A stretch of 64,000 nucleotides of DNA from Gimesia chilikensis (GCF_007744075.1 NZ_CP036266.1:682001-746000), one strand, 5' to 3'. Counted from the stretch's first letter, positions 35,494 through 44,518 are shown. Numbers and translations: made by a program. The notes: generated by a model from the letters alone, not told the origin.

Positions 35494-36105
35494 GGCGGTA
35501 CCTTGCAGGGGGCGAAACGGGACGGAGTTGAATCTTCGTTCTGTTTTACTTTACGGGAGGCGGGGCGCGGTCACAACCGTGGGAATTTTTCTACCGTGAA
35601 AAACGCGAAAGGCACGAAAAGTTAAGGGTGGATATTGGAAAGTGGGGCTCTCCAAATAAGAGTAGCAAACCAGGGTGGTATCGGATGTAATCCGATATTG
35701 CCGGAGGCAACAGGAGGTCTCAGGGTGATTATGATGTGGTCAATGGATGTACCTCATTTTAAGGGTAATAAAGTTGGTAGCTCTGTTATGAATTGGGCTC
35801 GTGAGCTGCGACCTCCTGCTCGCTGCGCTCGGCACGGATTGCATCCGTGCCCACCCTTTTTTTGAGCGGAATGACGCCAGCCACCGGTAAGTGGGTTCCT
35901 CGCTGAAGATTTTACCGGCGGCAAGCGCCTTGCCGCTCAGTTGTTGATGGGAGCGTTTCGCGGTCACTGTTGGGCGAGCCGATAGTGCCACCCGGCGTGG
36001 TTGATTTGAAGTGATATCGTATTGGTCTGCTTGTGGGCCTGATTCGTAACTGGTAGCATGAGATTCTCGCCCGACAACTGATTTCCCCTGCCTCTGGAGC
36101 CTCCG
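35494..36105. other. repeat-filled intergenic region (612 bases)
   Basis: No supported gene. It holds a 'CACGAAA'-type stretch (CTACCGTGAAAAACGCGAAA then GGCACGAAAA, 35591-35620), dispersed repeat copy B, and an ACTGTTGGGCGAGCC / CACCC segment (35965-35993). The enolase-superfamily gene that follows has a reasonable GGAGCCTCCG region before its ATG. Confidence 0.6.
35671..35940 (+). repeat. dispersed intergenic repeat, copy B (full length)
   Basis: In order: hairpin TATCGGAT-GTA-ATCCGATA (35679-35697), TTGCCGGAGGCAACAGGAGG, a GAATTG-containing middle, CTCGCTGCGCTC, hairpin GGCACGGAT-TGC-ATCCGTGCC (35831-35851), a run of T, and the core ACCGGCGGCAAGCGCC ... GCCGCTCAG (35914-35940). It aligns along its whole length with copy C. 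Confidence 0.85.
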
Positions 36106-37212
36106 ATGAAGATCACTGGCGTTGAAACGTTTCTGGTTGATGTCCCGCTGCAAGTTCCGGTTTCGCCTTACCAGTCGCGGTATATTTCTTCAATGACGAC
36201 AGGCGCTCTGCTGATTCGCCTCGAGACCGATGCGGGCATTACCGGCTGGGGCGAGACGCCACAACGGTTGTCGTTTCAGAATGCGGTCAGTTTTACAGGG
36301 GAGGAAGCTGAGTACTTTCGGCCGATTCTCATGGGGAAAGATCCGACTGACATTGCTGCCCTGTATGCAGACTGGGGGATGGGGGACGAGCCTTATCGTC
36401 AGTCGCTGGCGGAAATGGCCTGCTGGGATATCCTGGGGAAACAGGCGGGGCTGCCGCTGCATCGTTTGTTGGGCGGACTGTACCGGGATCGCGTGGAAGT
36501 GACCTGCTGCATGGGGATCCGCGGTCCCGAGGAGGCGGCTGCGATTGCGAAGCATTACGTCGATCGTGGTTTTTCCACCATGAAGACTAAGGCGGGGCGA
36601 TCGCCGGAAGAGGATCTGGCGATGGTGCGGGGGATTCGTGAGTCGGTGGGGGACAAGCTCAATCTGCGGATCGACCCCAACATGGGATACACGCCGGAGG
36701 TGGCGCTGCAGCTGGCCCGCGATCTGGAACCTTACGAGCTGCAGTATTTCGAACAGCCGATGCATAAAGACCTGCTGCAGGAATCAGCGGACATCCGCAG
36801 GCAGACGACAACGCCGCTGGCGTTGAATGAATCGGTGACGACGATGGAGAATGTCCGCAAGATTCTGGAACTGGATGCGGCGGAATACCTGCTGCCAGAC
36901 ACGTACCAGTGCGGCGGGATCTGGGCGGTGAAACTGGTAGGTGAGGTCGCAGCCTCGGCAGGTGTGCCCTGTATATTTCACTGTGCCCACGACCTGGGAC
37001 TCCGCACGGCGACGATGCTGCACATGGCAGCTTCGTCTCCCAATTTTCCGCTGGCGAATGACTGCACCTATTACAGTCTGGAAAACGATATCATTACCGA
37101 ACGGTTTGAGATCAAAGAAGGCACAATGGCGGTGCCGACCAAACCGGGGCTGGGTGTGGAGATCGATGAGGGGATGCTGCAGAAGTATCTGGTGGCGAGT
37201 TCGCTGGGGTGA
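36106..37212 (+). CDS. mandelate racemase / muconate-lactonizing-type enolase superfamily enzyme
   Basis: Sugar-acid dehydratase, racemase or related enzyme of 368 residues. The N-terminal capping domain (MKITGVETFLVDVPLQ ... ITGWGETP) is followed by a TIM barrel with the KxK base pair K160/K162 (FSTMKTKAG). Metal ligands are in LRIDPNMGY, QYFEQPM and ALNES. The pattern fits the superfamily, but the substrate (acid sugar, dipeptide or other) cannot be assigned from these motifs. It stands alone between two copies of the dispersed repeat. Confidence 0.88.
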   Translation: MKITGVETFLVDVPLQVPVSPYQSRYISSMTTGALLIRLETDAGITGWGETPQRLSFQNAVSFTGEEAEYFRPILMGKDPTDIAALYADWGMGDEPYRQSLAEMACWDILGKQAGLPLHRLLGGLYRDRVEVTCCMGIRGPEEAAAIAKHYVDRGFSTMKTKAGRSPEEDLAMVRGIRESVGDKLNLRIDPNMGYTPEVALQLARDLEPYELQYFEQPMHKDLLQESADIRRQTTTPLALNESVTTMENVRKILELDAAEYLLPDTYQCGGIWAVKLVGEVAASAGVPCIFHCAHDLGLRTATMLHMAASSPNFPLANDCTYYSLENDIITERFEIKEGTMAVPTKPGLGVEIDEGMLQKYLVASSLG

Positions 37213-37794
37213 GTTACGGTCGCTGTGGGGCCAACTGACAGGTAGTACGCGTAGTTATTTTTCTACCACGAAAGGCACGAAAAACACGAAACGGTTCAGG
37301 TGGGATTACTGGAACGTGGGGGTTCTCAAATGAAGGACACCCAACCGGGGGTGGTATCGGATGTAATCCGATATTGCCGGAGGCAACAGGAGGTCTCAGG
37401 GTGATCATAAGGTGGTCAGTAGATGTACCTCTTTGTGAGGATAGTGTGGGTAGCACTGTTATGAATTGTTCTGGTGAGCTGCAACCTCCTGCTCGCTGCG
37501 CTCGGCACGGATTGCATCCGTGCCCACCCTTTTTTTGAGCGGAATGGCGCTATCCATCGGTAAGTGGGTTCCGCGCTGAAGAGATTACCGGCTAGCGCCG
37601 TGCCGCTCAGTTGCTGATAGGTGCGATTCTCGAATCCTGTCTGGGGGGGATAGTGACGCCCAACTGCTTGGTTTCTGAGTGAGTTTCTGATTAATTGTTT
37701 GATCGGTTGCATGGATGCAGATAGATTGGATCTTGAGAGAGGCACGAGTCCCCGGAATGTTTTCGCCCATTTTCCCTTCCCCGAGGAGACGACG
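37213..37794. other. repeat-filled intergenic region (582 bases)
   Basis: No supported gene. It begins with a CTACCACGAAAGGCACGAAA stretch (37264-37283, continuing AACACGAAA) like that at 35591. Dispersed repeat copy C follows, then about 180 bases of leader ending in the GAGGAGACG ribosome site of the lipoprotein gene at 37795. Confidence 0.6.
37345..37610 (+). repeat. dispersed intergenic repeat, copy C (full length)
   Basis: It aligns with copy B through both hairpins: TATCGGAT-GTA-ATCCGATA (37355-37373) and GGCACGGAT-TGC-ATCCGTGCC (37504-37524). The core at 37586-37610 has lost three bases relative to copy B (ACCGGCTAGCGCC ... GCCGCTCAG). Confidence 0.85.
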
Positions 37795-38637
37795 ATGCTG
37801 AAAGTAGTTTTGTCCCTGATTTCTCTATCGCTGATTTTCAGTCTTACCGGTTGCCAGGATGTTCAACCGCCGCCGGATCAACAGGGGGCAGCGAATCCGT
37901 CTCCTGCAGAAGAGGCGCCGATGGCCCAGGCGGTTACCCGTGTTGGTGAAGCCGGGGCACAGTCACAGCCGGAAGCGACTCCCGCTGCACAGGCAGAGAT
38001 GACGCCTGCTCCTGAAGGGCAGCCTGCACAAAAACAGCCCCAGGCCAAACCGCGGAAGATGAATGCAGGGTTGCGGATGGCACGCGATAAAGAGGCTGCG
38101 AAAGCATTGCGACCGAAACTGGGAATGGAAGGGGCCGGATTTGGACCGTTCGCGTTGCAGGTCAATGTGGATGACGATGGAAATTACACGGGGGTGACAC
38201 TCTATAACACAAAAGTGAATGATAAGATGGTGGACTTCGTCGCTGGTCTCGACGATCACACCGAATACGTGATGGTGCAGAATACCGACATCACCGATGA
38301 GCAGGTTGCCCGGTTTGCCAAGCTCAAGTTTCTGAAACGACTGGAGATCTCTGGTGCTCCGATTAGCGGTGCCTGCCTGGTGATCCTGAAAGATTTCGAC
38401 AAGCTGGAAAAACTGAATCTGAGCAGTAATCCCTACATGTCGCTCAATCATCTACCCGAACTTCCCGCGCTCACCGAATTGAATTTGCTGAGCTCCAAGG
38501 GGATTACGGATGCCAGTATCCCCAAGCTGGCCACGCTGAAAGGGCTCAAAAGTTTGAGCCTGTACGATTCGGGGATTACCGAAGCCGGGGCTGCCAAACT
38601 GCAGGAGTTGCTACCCGATTGTGAAGTCAGCCATTGA
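37795..38637 (+). CDS. lipoprotein with leucine-rich-repeat-like units
   Basis: Predicted lipoprotein of 280 residues. The ATG at 37795 follows GAGGAG, and the leader MLKVVLSLISLSLIFSLTGC has a clear lipobox (LTGC, Cys20). A Pro/Gln/Ala-rich stretch of about 75 residues comes next, then a C-terminal half of LRR-like units (YVMVQNTDITDEQVARF, LKRLEISGAPISG, LEKLNLSSNPYMSL, LTELNLLSSKGITDASI, LKSLSLYDSGITEAG). This style of small LRR lipoprotein is common in planctomycetes. It is probably anchored in an envelope membrane and binds protein. No partner is indicated by neighbours. Confidence 0.8.
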   Translation: MLKVVLSLISLSLIFSLTGCQDVQPPPDQQGAANPSPAEEAPMAQAVTRVGEAGAQSQPEATPAAQAEMTPAPEGQPAQKQPQAKPRKMNAGLRMARDKEAAKALRPKLGMEGAGFGPFALQVNVDDDGNYTGVTLYNTKVNDKMVDFVAGLDDHTEYVMVQNTDITDEQVARFAKLKFLKRLEISGAPISGACLVILKDFDKLEKLNLSSNPYMSLNHLPELPALTELNLLSSKGITDASIPKLATLKGLKSLSLYDSGITEAGAAKLQELLPDCEVSH

Positions 38638-38694
38638 TAATGAATCGGGTTGTACAATGGTTGTGGGCCGGCTTCGGGTTATCGGTTCAATGTG

Positions 38695-38785
38695 GGCGGG
38701 ATAGCGCTGGCTACCTGATTATGGCAGCAGTCAACTCTGATTACTGGCGGCTTGCGCCGTGCCGCTCAGTTTCTGTTGGGAGCGT
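38695..38785 (+). repeat. dispersed intergenic repeat, copy D (core form)
   Basis: It carries GGGATAGCGCTGGCTACC, ATGGCAGCAGTCAAC and the core ATTACTGGCGGCTTGCGCC ... GCCGCTCAG (38740-38769). It lacks the two upstream hairpins of copies B and C. Confidence 0.75.
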
Positions 38786-38828
38786 TTCAATCAGTGTGAG
38801 GCGAACTGGTGTATTTGGGGTGCTCCCA

Positions 38829-39422
38829 TTACTTGATTGAGTTCGGTTGCGTTTCGGATTCGAGTTGGCGGGCAATGGCGGTTGTCGTTTCGACGATGGG
38901 GATCGCGGGGTAATGTGTGTTGAACCAGAGATCGTATCGCTTTCCGTTCCAGACTCTGAGCAGTCTGGCCTGGCCCTGATGCGGTGATGTATATTGCTGC
39001 CAGCACCATTCGTCCCAGGGGTGTGGCAGGTCCTGCTCAATCAGATCGAGTAGCTGATCCTGGTATTCTTCCGATGCGAAATCGGGAATGGGGCCGGGGG
39101 CCTCCTCGAGAATGTTCTCGGGAGTCCACCAGGCGTTGGTTCTGCCCCAGGCCAGCAGGGGATGTTCGATGATCAGCGTTCCCGTTTCACCAGCCGCAAG
39201 CTGCTGACGGAGGCGGTGCCCGCTGAGTGTGCGGCCAGCGTTCCACATGCTGAGATAGAAGAGCAGTTCGCCGGTGAGGCTCTGCAGGAAAAAAAAGAGC
39301 GCTACAGGGGGAACGAAGATCAGGAATAATACCGCCATGAGGGGAAGTATCAGGAGCCAGAGCGGAATCAGGGCGAGTATTTTGTACCAAGGGAGTTTCC
39401 CGACTGATTCCTTGAGTGCCAT
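38829..39422 (-). CDS. hypothetical membrane protein
   Basis: Protein of 197 residues with two hydrophobic segments near the N-terminus (about 13-33, ILALIPLWLLILPLMAVLFL, and 36-55), followed by a soluble, Trp- and acid-rich domain (ENILEEAPGPIPDFASEEYQ, HPWDEWCWQQY, YDLWFNTHYPAIPIVETTT). I do not recognise it. It ends close to copy D of the dispersed repeat and copy E lies upstream. It may be a lineage-specific membrane protein. Confidence 0.6.
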   Translation of the reverse strand: MALKESVGKLPWYKILALIPLWLLILPLMAVLFLIFVPPVALFFFLQSLTGELLFYLSMWNAGRTLSGHRLRQQLAAGETGTLIIEHPLLAWGRTNAWWTPENILEEAPGPIPDFASEEYQDQLLDLIEQDLPHPWDEWCWQQYTSPHQGQARLLRVWNGKRYDLWFNTHYPAIPIVETTTAIARQLESETQPNSIK

Positions 39423-39534
39423 GTTTGTTTCCTGATGGTTGTGTGTGAAGTCCGGTGGCCATTCGATTTATGGATGTTTCAACCGGGACACTCGTTTTCA
39501 AATGATTCCGCTGTCAAATTTCTGCTCGCTGTTT

Positions 39535-39628
39535 CGGAGTGGGATAGCGCTGGCTACCTGATCGTGGCAGCAGTCAACACTGATTACCGGCGGCTAGCGC
39601 CGTGCCGCTCAGATTCTGTTGGGAGCGT
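39535..39628 (+). repeat. dispersed intergenic repeat, copy E (core form)
   Basis: Close to copy D: GGGATAGCGCTGGCTACC, GTGGCAGCAGTCAAC, then ATTACCGGCGGCTAGCGCC ... GCCGCTCAG (39583-39612) and GTTGGGAGCGTTT. Confidence 0.75.
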
Positions 39629-39696
39629 TTTCTGTTTGCTATGCCCGGCTGCTACGATTGGTTCTTATCGTTTGCATTATAGTGCATACGCGCCGG

Positions 39697-40344
39697 TTAT
39701 TCCCAATATTGTTCCCAGTTGTCGGCGAAGGCGGTTTGGAGGCGGGACAGGTAGGCGTCGGTTTTAATCTTGGCCATCCAGAGGTTGGGACCTGTGCCGC
39801 CTTTGCAGATGACTCCTTCTGCAACTGCGTATTTTCCGGCGCGGACGTCGCTGGTGAACTGGCCGGTGAAGCGACCGCGGTAGACGACGCGGGCGACTGG
39901 CAGGTGGCCGAAGTCTTCCAGGAACTGTGCGGGGCCGAGCAGCTGATTTTCAATGGCGACATCGAAGAGGATCAGCTGTTTGTCATCGTCGGCATTGTGT
40001 CGACCGGCGAAAGAACGGGGGCCCAGGAATTCGGTGAAGACGGTCACTTCGCGGGTGGCGAAGTCAGGTCTGGATAAAAGGGTGGACTGGAGTGGTGCCG
40101 CGAACTCATCCAGGAACAAAGCGGGAGCCTGGGCGAGTTCCGGGTGGTCCTCTGTGAAGGCGGCGATGCCCCGGTCGTCCAGATCAAAACGGTTGCGGCG
40201 GGTGCCAAAGGCGTACCAGCCCAGTTCCGGTTCCCAGACCCAGTGCAGATTGGTGCCGTCGTATTTCTCGAAGGCGATGCATTTTTCCAGCGGGGCAGCG
40301 CGGCTGTCGGGGATTTTGGGATAAGCGAGTTTGATACGCGGCAT
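39697..40344 (-). CDS. RNA-ligase-like nucleotidyltransferase
   Basis: Protein of about 215 residues with the covalent nucleotidyltransferase fold of T4 Rnl2-type RNA ligases. Motif I is FEKYDGTNLHW, with Lys as the expected AMP-binding residue. Later motifs are VTVFTEFLG (motif III-like), VAEGVICKGG (motif IV) and LWMAKIKTDAYL (motif V). The ATG at 40344 is preferred over a TTG fifteen codons upstream. Standalone proteins of this kind may seal or cap RNA ends, but the short length and lack of a C-terminal domain leave the substrate open. No RtcB, toxin or repair partner lies next to it. Confidence 0.75.
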   Translation of the reverse strand: MPRIKLAYPKIPDSRAAPLEKCIAFEKYDGTNLHWVWEPELGWYAFGTRRNRFDLDDRGIAAFTEDHPELAQAPALFLDEFAAPLQSTLLSRPDFATREVTVFTEFLGPRSFAGRHNADDDKQLILFDVAIENQLLGPAQFLEDFGHLPVARVVYRGRFTGQFTSDVRAGKYAVAEGVICKGGTGPNLWMAKIKTDAYLSRLQTAFADNWEQYWE

Positions 40345-40544
40345 GGGACAGGTTCCCGGTTCTGATTTTTGAAAACATGGTTTTCTCAACTAGACCGGAT
40401 TTCTGGGGAGAGGTTCGTGCAGCTGGTGTGGTGTCTGATTTTCACTGGTTGATGTGGACTGGTTCTGCTGGTGCCGATGTGTAGGATGCGTGGTGCGTTA
40501 CGCAAAGATACGGATCGATTTGCAGCCGGGCTATTCCAGTTGAA

Positions 40545-40625
40545 TGAGTGGCAAGGTGCCAGCCGCCGGTAAAAGATTCAGCGTTGATCCTGATTACCGG
40601 TGGCTGGCGCCATTCCGCTCACAGG
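40545..40625 (+). repeat. dispersed intergenic repeat, copy F (degenerate)
   Basis: GAGTGGCAAGGTGCCAGCCG then the core ATTACCGGTGGCTGGCGCC ... TTCCGCTCA (40593-40621), with substitutions that weaken the GCGGC/GCCGC pairing seen in other copies. Confidence 0.6.
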
Positions 40626-40944
40626 GGAGTGTTAGATGAATTTCCATCAGAGGTTGGACTGTAGAGAGTTTCGAGAGGCGGGCGGCCACACAGGGCCGCA
40701 CCCTACGGTGGGAGTGGGTGTGCTGGTTCGAGATTGTCGGTCTGCGCTGTGTCCTCCTGTTGCGTATGTAATCCCGGATGATTTTCTAGAGTACCCGATG
40801 ATGCCTGATTCAAAGTGGCAGACCCTGATGATGATCGACACTGTCGGACAAGCCGACAGATGGCACCCGTTGATCGATTTCTTATTTCGAAAGTTCTTGG
40901 TGATGAAACTGAATTTTGCGGAAAGGGACGTGGGCGTCAAGACA

Positions 40945-41009
40945 GAATTTTGTCCCGATGTGTCCGGATTTTGTCCTGGTGTGTCTGGGATTTTGTCCTC
41001 GTCTGGCCG
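40945..41009 (+). repeat. short tandem repeat, three units of about 22 bases
   Basis: Units begin GAATTTTGTCCCGATGTGTC (40945), GATTTTGTCCTGGTGTGTCT (40967) and GATTTTGTCCTCGTCTGGCC (40989), drifting at the third. Confidence 0.6.
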
Positions 41010-41324
41010 GGGTGTGTCCTGGTTTGCCCTGAACATTGGGGGGAGAACATTTCGCATTGGTTCAGAATGTTCCGGTGGAAACAGGGTGAAAAGCGGCGGA
41101 GGTTCAGGTGGATGTGGGGCACTGGTGGTGACTGTACCGGTGGGCGTCGACCCGCCTCGCGCGCGAGCCAGAGGGGAAGTAGCTTACGATTCGGGAGGCG
41201 TGGATCAAGGGGAGTCTGTTCAGCGGGGAGTGCGGGAGGTTCAGTGGAGAGGTTTTCAGGTGGGGTGGGATATCGAATTATTTCGAAAAGGAGAGGTTCT
41301 GAGGAGCGTTCGTGATTTTGTGCT

Positions 41325-41470
41325 GACAGTTTCCTGCTCGCTGCGCTCGGCCCGAATTGCATTCGGGCTTACCCGTTGTGTTCGGAGTGGGATGGCTCTG
41401 GCTACCTGATGATGGCAGGAGTCAACACTAATTACCGGCGGCTGGCACCGTGCCGCTCAGTTTGGTGGGT
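41325..41470 (+). repeat. dispersed intergenic repeat, copy G
   Basis: It combines both sections: CTCGCTGCGCTC with hairpin GCCCGAAT-TGC-ATTCGGGC (41350-41368), then GGGATGGCTCTGGCTACC, GATGGCAGGAGTCAAC and the core ATTACCGGCGGCTGGCACC ... GCCGCTCAG (41431-41460). Confidence 0.8.
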
Positions 41471-41591
41471 GTGTTTATTGTCATTGATTGACAACGTTAG
41501 TGCGGGCAAGTAGCCTGCTGGTAAGGATTTCTTAATCATGTTTTGCATTGCGCTGTTGATGCTGCCTGCCTCCTCAAGAAGGAATAAAACC

Positions 41592-43493
41592 ATGCCTGCC
41601 TCTCGTCTTCTCCGCCGTTCCCTGGCTGGAATGACTCTGTTTGTTTTCGCGTTACTGATTTCCACACTACCTGCACTGGCGGCAGAGCGAGGGCCGTATG
41701 CGGTTGAAGTGCGGAAGAATGTGATGGTGCCGATGCGGGACGGAGTGAAGCTGGCGACGGACGTCTATCTGCCTGTGGAAGATGGAGATGTGCTGGACGG
41801 GAAACTGCCGACGATTCTGGAGCGGCGGCCTTATAACAAGAATGGCTGTAAGTCGTCGGGCATGTATTACGCTTCGCACGGGTATGCGTTTGTGGCCCAG
41901 GATACGCGGGGCCGGTATGCGTCGGAGGGTGTGTGGCACATGTTGACCGATGATGGTCGCGATGGAGTCGATACGGCGGCGTGGATTGGTGAGCAGCCCT
42001 GGTCGAATGCGGAGATCGGGATGATCGGCACTTCGTATGTCGGCGGGACACAACACGCGCTGGCGATGGAGAAGGCTCCCGAGCTGAAGACCGTGATTCC
42101 GGTGGATGCGATGTCGAACCTGGGCTATGCCAGCATGCGGAACGGAGGGGCGTTTGAGCTGCGGTTCTGGAACTGGATCTATCTGAATGCGGGTAAAGGA
42201 AGCCGTCAGTCACATGATGCGGGAACCGCGGCTGTGCTGAAAGAGATGGCTGAGAACCGGATGGAATATCTGCATCGGCTGCCTTTACGGAAAGGGATGA
42301 CGCCGCTGAAGCTGGCTTCGGAATACGAAGACTGGCTGGTCGCGGGGATGCAGCATGGGGCCAACGATGACTTCTGGATTCAGAACAACATCATCGATTA
42401 CCCGGAGAAGTACAAAGACATTCCGGTGTACCTGGTGAGTGGCTGGTACGACTCGTGGAGCAGCAATAACACCGCGAATTTTCAGGTGCTGTCGAAAACG
42501 ATCAAAGGTCCCGTGTATATGATCATGGGGCCCTGGATTCACGGGCAGCAGGGAGCGTACTCACATGGCCAGGTGACGTTTGGAAAAGCCGCTGCAATCG
42601 CGGATCCACTGGGCTGGCGGAAAGAGTGGTACGATCACTGGCTGAAGGGGAAGGAGAATAGTGTCGGGAAAGCAGCTCCGTTTGAAACTCCGGTGCGGAT
42701 TTTCGTGATGGGAACCGGTGACGGTTCGAAGACCGTGGACGGGAAGTTGAATCATGGCGGTTACTGGAGGAACGAGCAGGAGTGGCCACTGGAACGGACC
42801 GTATACACCAAATTTCATCTGCAACCTGCAGGCGGGCTCGCGACTGATGCTCCTGAAGTACAGGCTGCGAAGACCAGCCTGCTGTTCGATCCGGAGAATC
42901 CGGTGCCGACGATCGGGGGAAACATTTCCAGTGGAAATGACATCCTGGTGCAGGGGGGCTGGGATCAGAAGGGGAGTGAGAAGATCTGGAATTTCACGCA
43001 TCCGACGCCGCTGTCAGCCCGGGATGACGTGCTGGTCTTTCAGACGGAACCTCTGAAAGAGGATCTGGAAGTCACAGGGGAACTGGCAGTGAAGCTCTGG
43101 ATTTCGTCTTCTGCAGTCGATACCGACTTTACGGCGAAGCTGATTGACGTGTATCCGCCGAGCAGTGACTTCCCGGGCGGGTTTGATCTGAACATCGGCG
43201 ACGGGATTATCCGAACGCGGTTCCGCGATTCACTGAAGGAAGAAAAGCTGATGGAGCCGGGGGAGATTTATCCGGTGACGATCAAGCTGTATCCGACATC
43301 GAACGTGTTCAAGAAGGGGCATCGGATTCGCGTGGATATTTCGAGCAGTAACTTTCCACGGTTTGACGTGAACCCGAATACGGGGGAGCCATTGAATGAC
43401 AATCGGTTGAAGCAGACCGCGGTCAATACGGTGTATCACGACGCGGCGCATCCCTCGCATATTCTGCTGCCCGTGATTCCCAAGGGAGACTGA
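41592..43493 (+). CDS. exported CocE/NonD-family hydrolase (X-Pro dipeptidyl-peptidase S15-like)
   Basis: Serine hydrolase of about 633 residues. The ATG at 41592, after AAGGAAT, begins a signal peptide (MPASRLLRRSLAGMTLFVFA ... PALA). The alpha/beta-hydrolase core has RDGVKLATDVYLP, RRPYNKNG, the nucleophile elbow GTSYVGG and a WYDSW segment before a likely catalytic Asp/His region (MGPWIHGQQG). The C-terminal third is the jelly-roll domain typical of CocE (TGELAVKLWISSSAVDTDFT, GHRIRVDISSSNFPRFDVNPNTG). Family members cleave esters, amides or acyl-peptides, and many glutaryl-7-ACA acylase-like enzymes share this layout. The substrate is unknown. Confidence 0.9.
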   Translation: MPASRLLRRSLAGMTLFVFALLISTLPALAAERGPYAVEVRKNVMVPMRDGVKLATDVYLPVEDGDVLDGKLPTILERRPYNKNGCKSSGMYYASHGYAFVAQDTRGRYASEGVWHMLTDDGRDGVDTAAWIGEQPWSNAEIGMIGTSYVGGTQHALAMEKAPELKTVIPVDAMSNLGYASMRNGGAFELRFWNWIYLNAGKGSRQSHDAGTAAVLKEMAENRMEYLHRLPLRKGMTPLKLASEYEDWLVAGMQHGANDDFWIQNNIIDYPEKYKDIPVYLVSGWYDSWSSNNTANFQVLSKTIKGPVYMIMGPWIHGQQGAYSHGQVTFGKAAAIADPLGWRKEWYDHWLKGKENSVGKAAPFETPVRIFVMGTGDGSKTVDGKLNHGGYWRNEQEWPLERTVYTKFHLQPAGGLATDAPEVQAAKTSLLFDPENPVPTIGGNISSGNDILVQGGWDQKGSEKIWNFTHPTPLSARDDVLVFQTEPLKEDLEVTGELAVKLWISSSAVDTDFTAKLIDVYPPSSDFPGGFDLNIGDGIIRTRFRDSLKEEKLMEPGEIYPVTIKLYPTSNVFKKGHRIRVDISSSNFPRFDVNPNTGEPLNDNRLKQTAVNTVYHDAAHPSHILLPVIPKGD

Positions 43494-43523
43494 GGGGGAG
43501 ATTAAAGATCAGGACATGAAAAA

Positions 43524-43565
43524 ACGGCCAGGGAAAAAGGGCTTTCCCTGGCCGTGTCTTTTCTT
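43524..43565. terminator. bidirectional terminator between convergent genes
   Basis: ACGGCCAGGGAAA (43524-43536) pairs with TTTCCCTGGCCGT (43543-43555), a perfect 13-bp stem with a 6-base loop. An A-run lies on its left and GTCTTTTCTT on its right, so it can stop both the hydrolase gene and the DUF1559 gene at 43586. Confidence 0.9.
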
Positions 43566-43585
43566 AAGATGGTCGTTGCTCGGGC

Positions 43586-44518
43586 TTAGTATTCGCCGAT
43601 GATGTTACCATCTGATTTGTGACCCAGGTTCTGCCAGGTACCGAGGTTGATATTTTCGGAGATGAACTGCACGCGTCCGTCACAGAACAGAGTGTGCACA
43701 CCGCCGACGTGTTTGCTGCGGGCTCCCAGCAGTGCGGAACCGCCGGTGCTCTGAGCACATTCAAGAAGATCTGTGTTCGGTCCCACCAGGGTGGTAAAGC
43801 TCCAGGCGGGCATCGACTGGGCGTAGAACCAGGAGAAACCCCGGGTCTTGGTTGTGGCTGATCCGGTGCAGACAGTACCAGAGGTGGCGTTGACGTTGGC
43901 AAACGCGCTACCGACTTCGCATTCAGAGACCATCATGGTGTTGGATGTACCGTCTTCGATGTCCCGGATTTGAGTTTTACTGTTCAGGAACATGACTGAG
44001 CGACCATTGTTCTGGTAGGTCGATCCGCCGGCTGCGTAGCCACCGGAGTCTGCAGTACAGGTGACGTAGTTGGTTGGTCCATAGCCAGACTGGCCTGTGG
44101 TGCCACGGTTACCGGGGTCGCTGGGGCAGCGGTATGCAGGAAGTTCATTGTTCATGGCTGTGGCGTTGGTGCCTGTTCTACCGGGCTCAATGCTCCAGTC
44201 GATCTGATTGTAGAGAGGAGCCTGGTCCATGGAAGCCAGAATACGGGCCTGCCAGCTGATCATGCTGGTTTCCCATTCTGTGGTGGCACCCTGGCGACGG
44301 ATCGTTGCGGGAGGGAAAGTGCCGAAGGTGTCGTGGTAGTTGTGCAGGGCCAGACCGATCTGCTTCAGATTGTTCTTACAGGTAGAGCGGCGAGCCGCTT
44401 CGCGTGCCTGTTGAACGGCGGGAAGGAGCAGAGCGATGAGGATGGCGATAATGGCGATGACCACCAGCAGTTCGATGAGTGTGAAGCCCCGACGGCGGTT
44501 AGACAAAAGCGCTTTCAT
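43586..44518 (-). CDS. DUF1559 pseudopilin-like protein
   Basis: Protein of 310 residues with a prepilin-type leader: a short basic start, then [19 protein letters not shown] with Glu at the +5 position, the cleavage and methylation signature of type IV pilin-like proteins. The DUF1559 body follows ([40 protein letters not shown]) and ends in [22 protein letters not shown]1559 proteins are hugely expanded in planctomycetes and their role is unknown; they may form pseudopili or surface fibres. A lipoprotein gene lies 76 bases upstream on the same strand. Confidence 0.92.
   Translation of the reverse strand: MKALLSNRRRGFTLIELLVVIAIIAILIALLLPAVQQAREAARRSTCKNNLKQIGLALHNYHDTFGTFPPATIRRQGATTEWETSMISWQARILASMDQAPLYNQIDWSIEPGRTGTNATAMNNELPAYRCPSDPGNRGTTGQSGYGPTNYVTCTADSGGYAAGGSTYQNNGRSVMFLNSKTQIRDIEDGTSNTMMVSECEVGSAFANVNATSGTVCTGSATTKTRGFSWFYAQSMPAWSFTTLVGPNTDLLECAQSTGGSALLGARSKHVGGVHTLFCDGRVQFISENINLGTWQNLGHKSDGNIIGEY

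Larger units (their letters stand above)
40345..41591. other. 1.25-kb gene-poor region rich in repeat remnants
   Basis: No convincing gene. It contains a GATGCGTGGTGCGTTACGC element (40485-40503), dispersed repeat copies F and G, a hairpin CTGTCGG-acaag-CCGACAG followed by ATGGCACCCG (40841-40869), and a short direct repeat (40945-41009). Open frames across it are biased and have no recognisable domain or ribosome site. The last bases hold the AAGGAAT ribosome site for the gene at 41592. Confidence 0.55.

Noticed and set aside
40636-41409. 257-codon open frame in the repeat-rich zone
   Set aside because: It runs through known repeat copies and a 22-base tandem repeat, shows no domain and lacks a ribosome site. 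It is better explained as non-coding.
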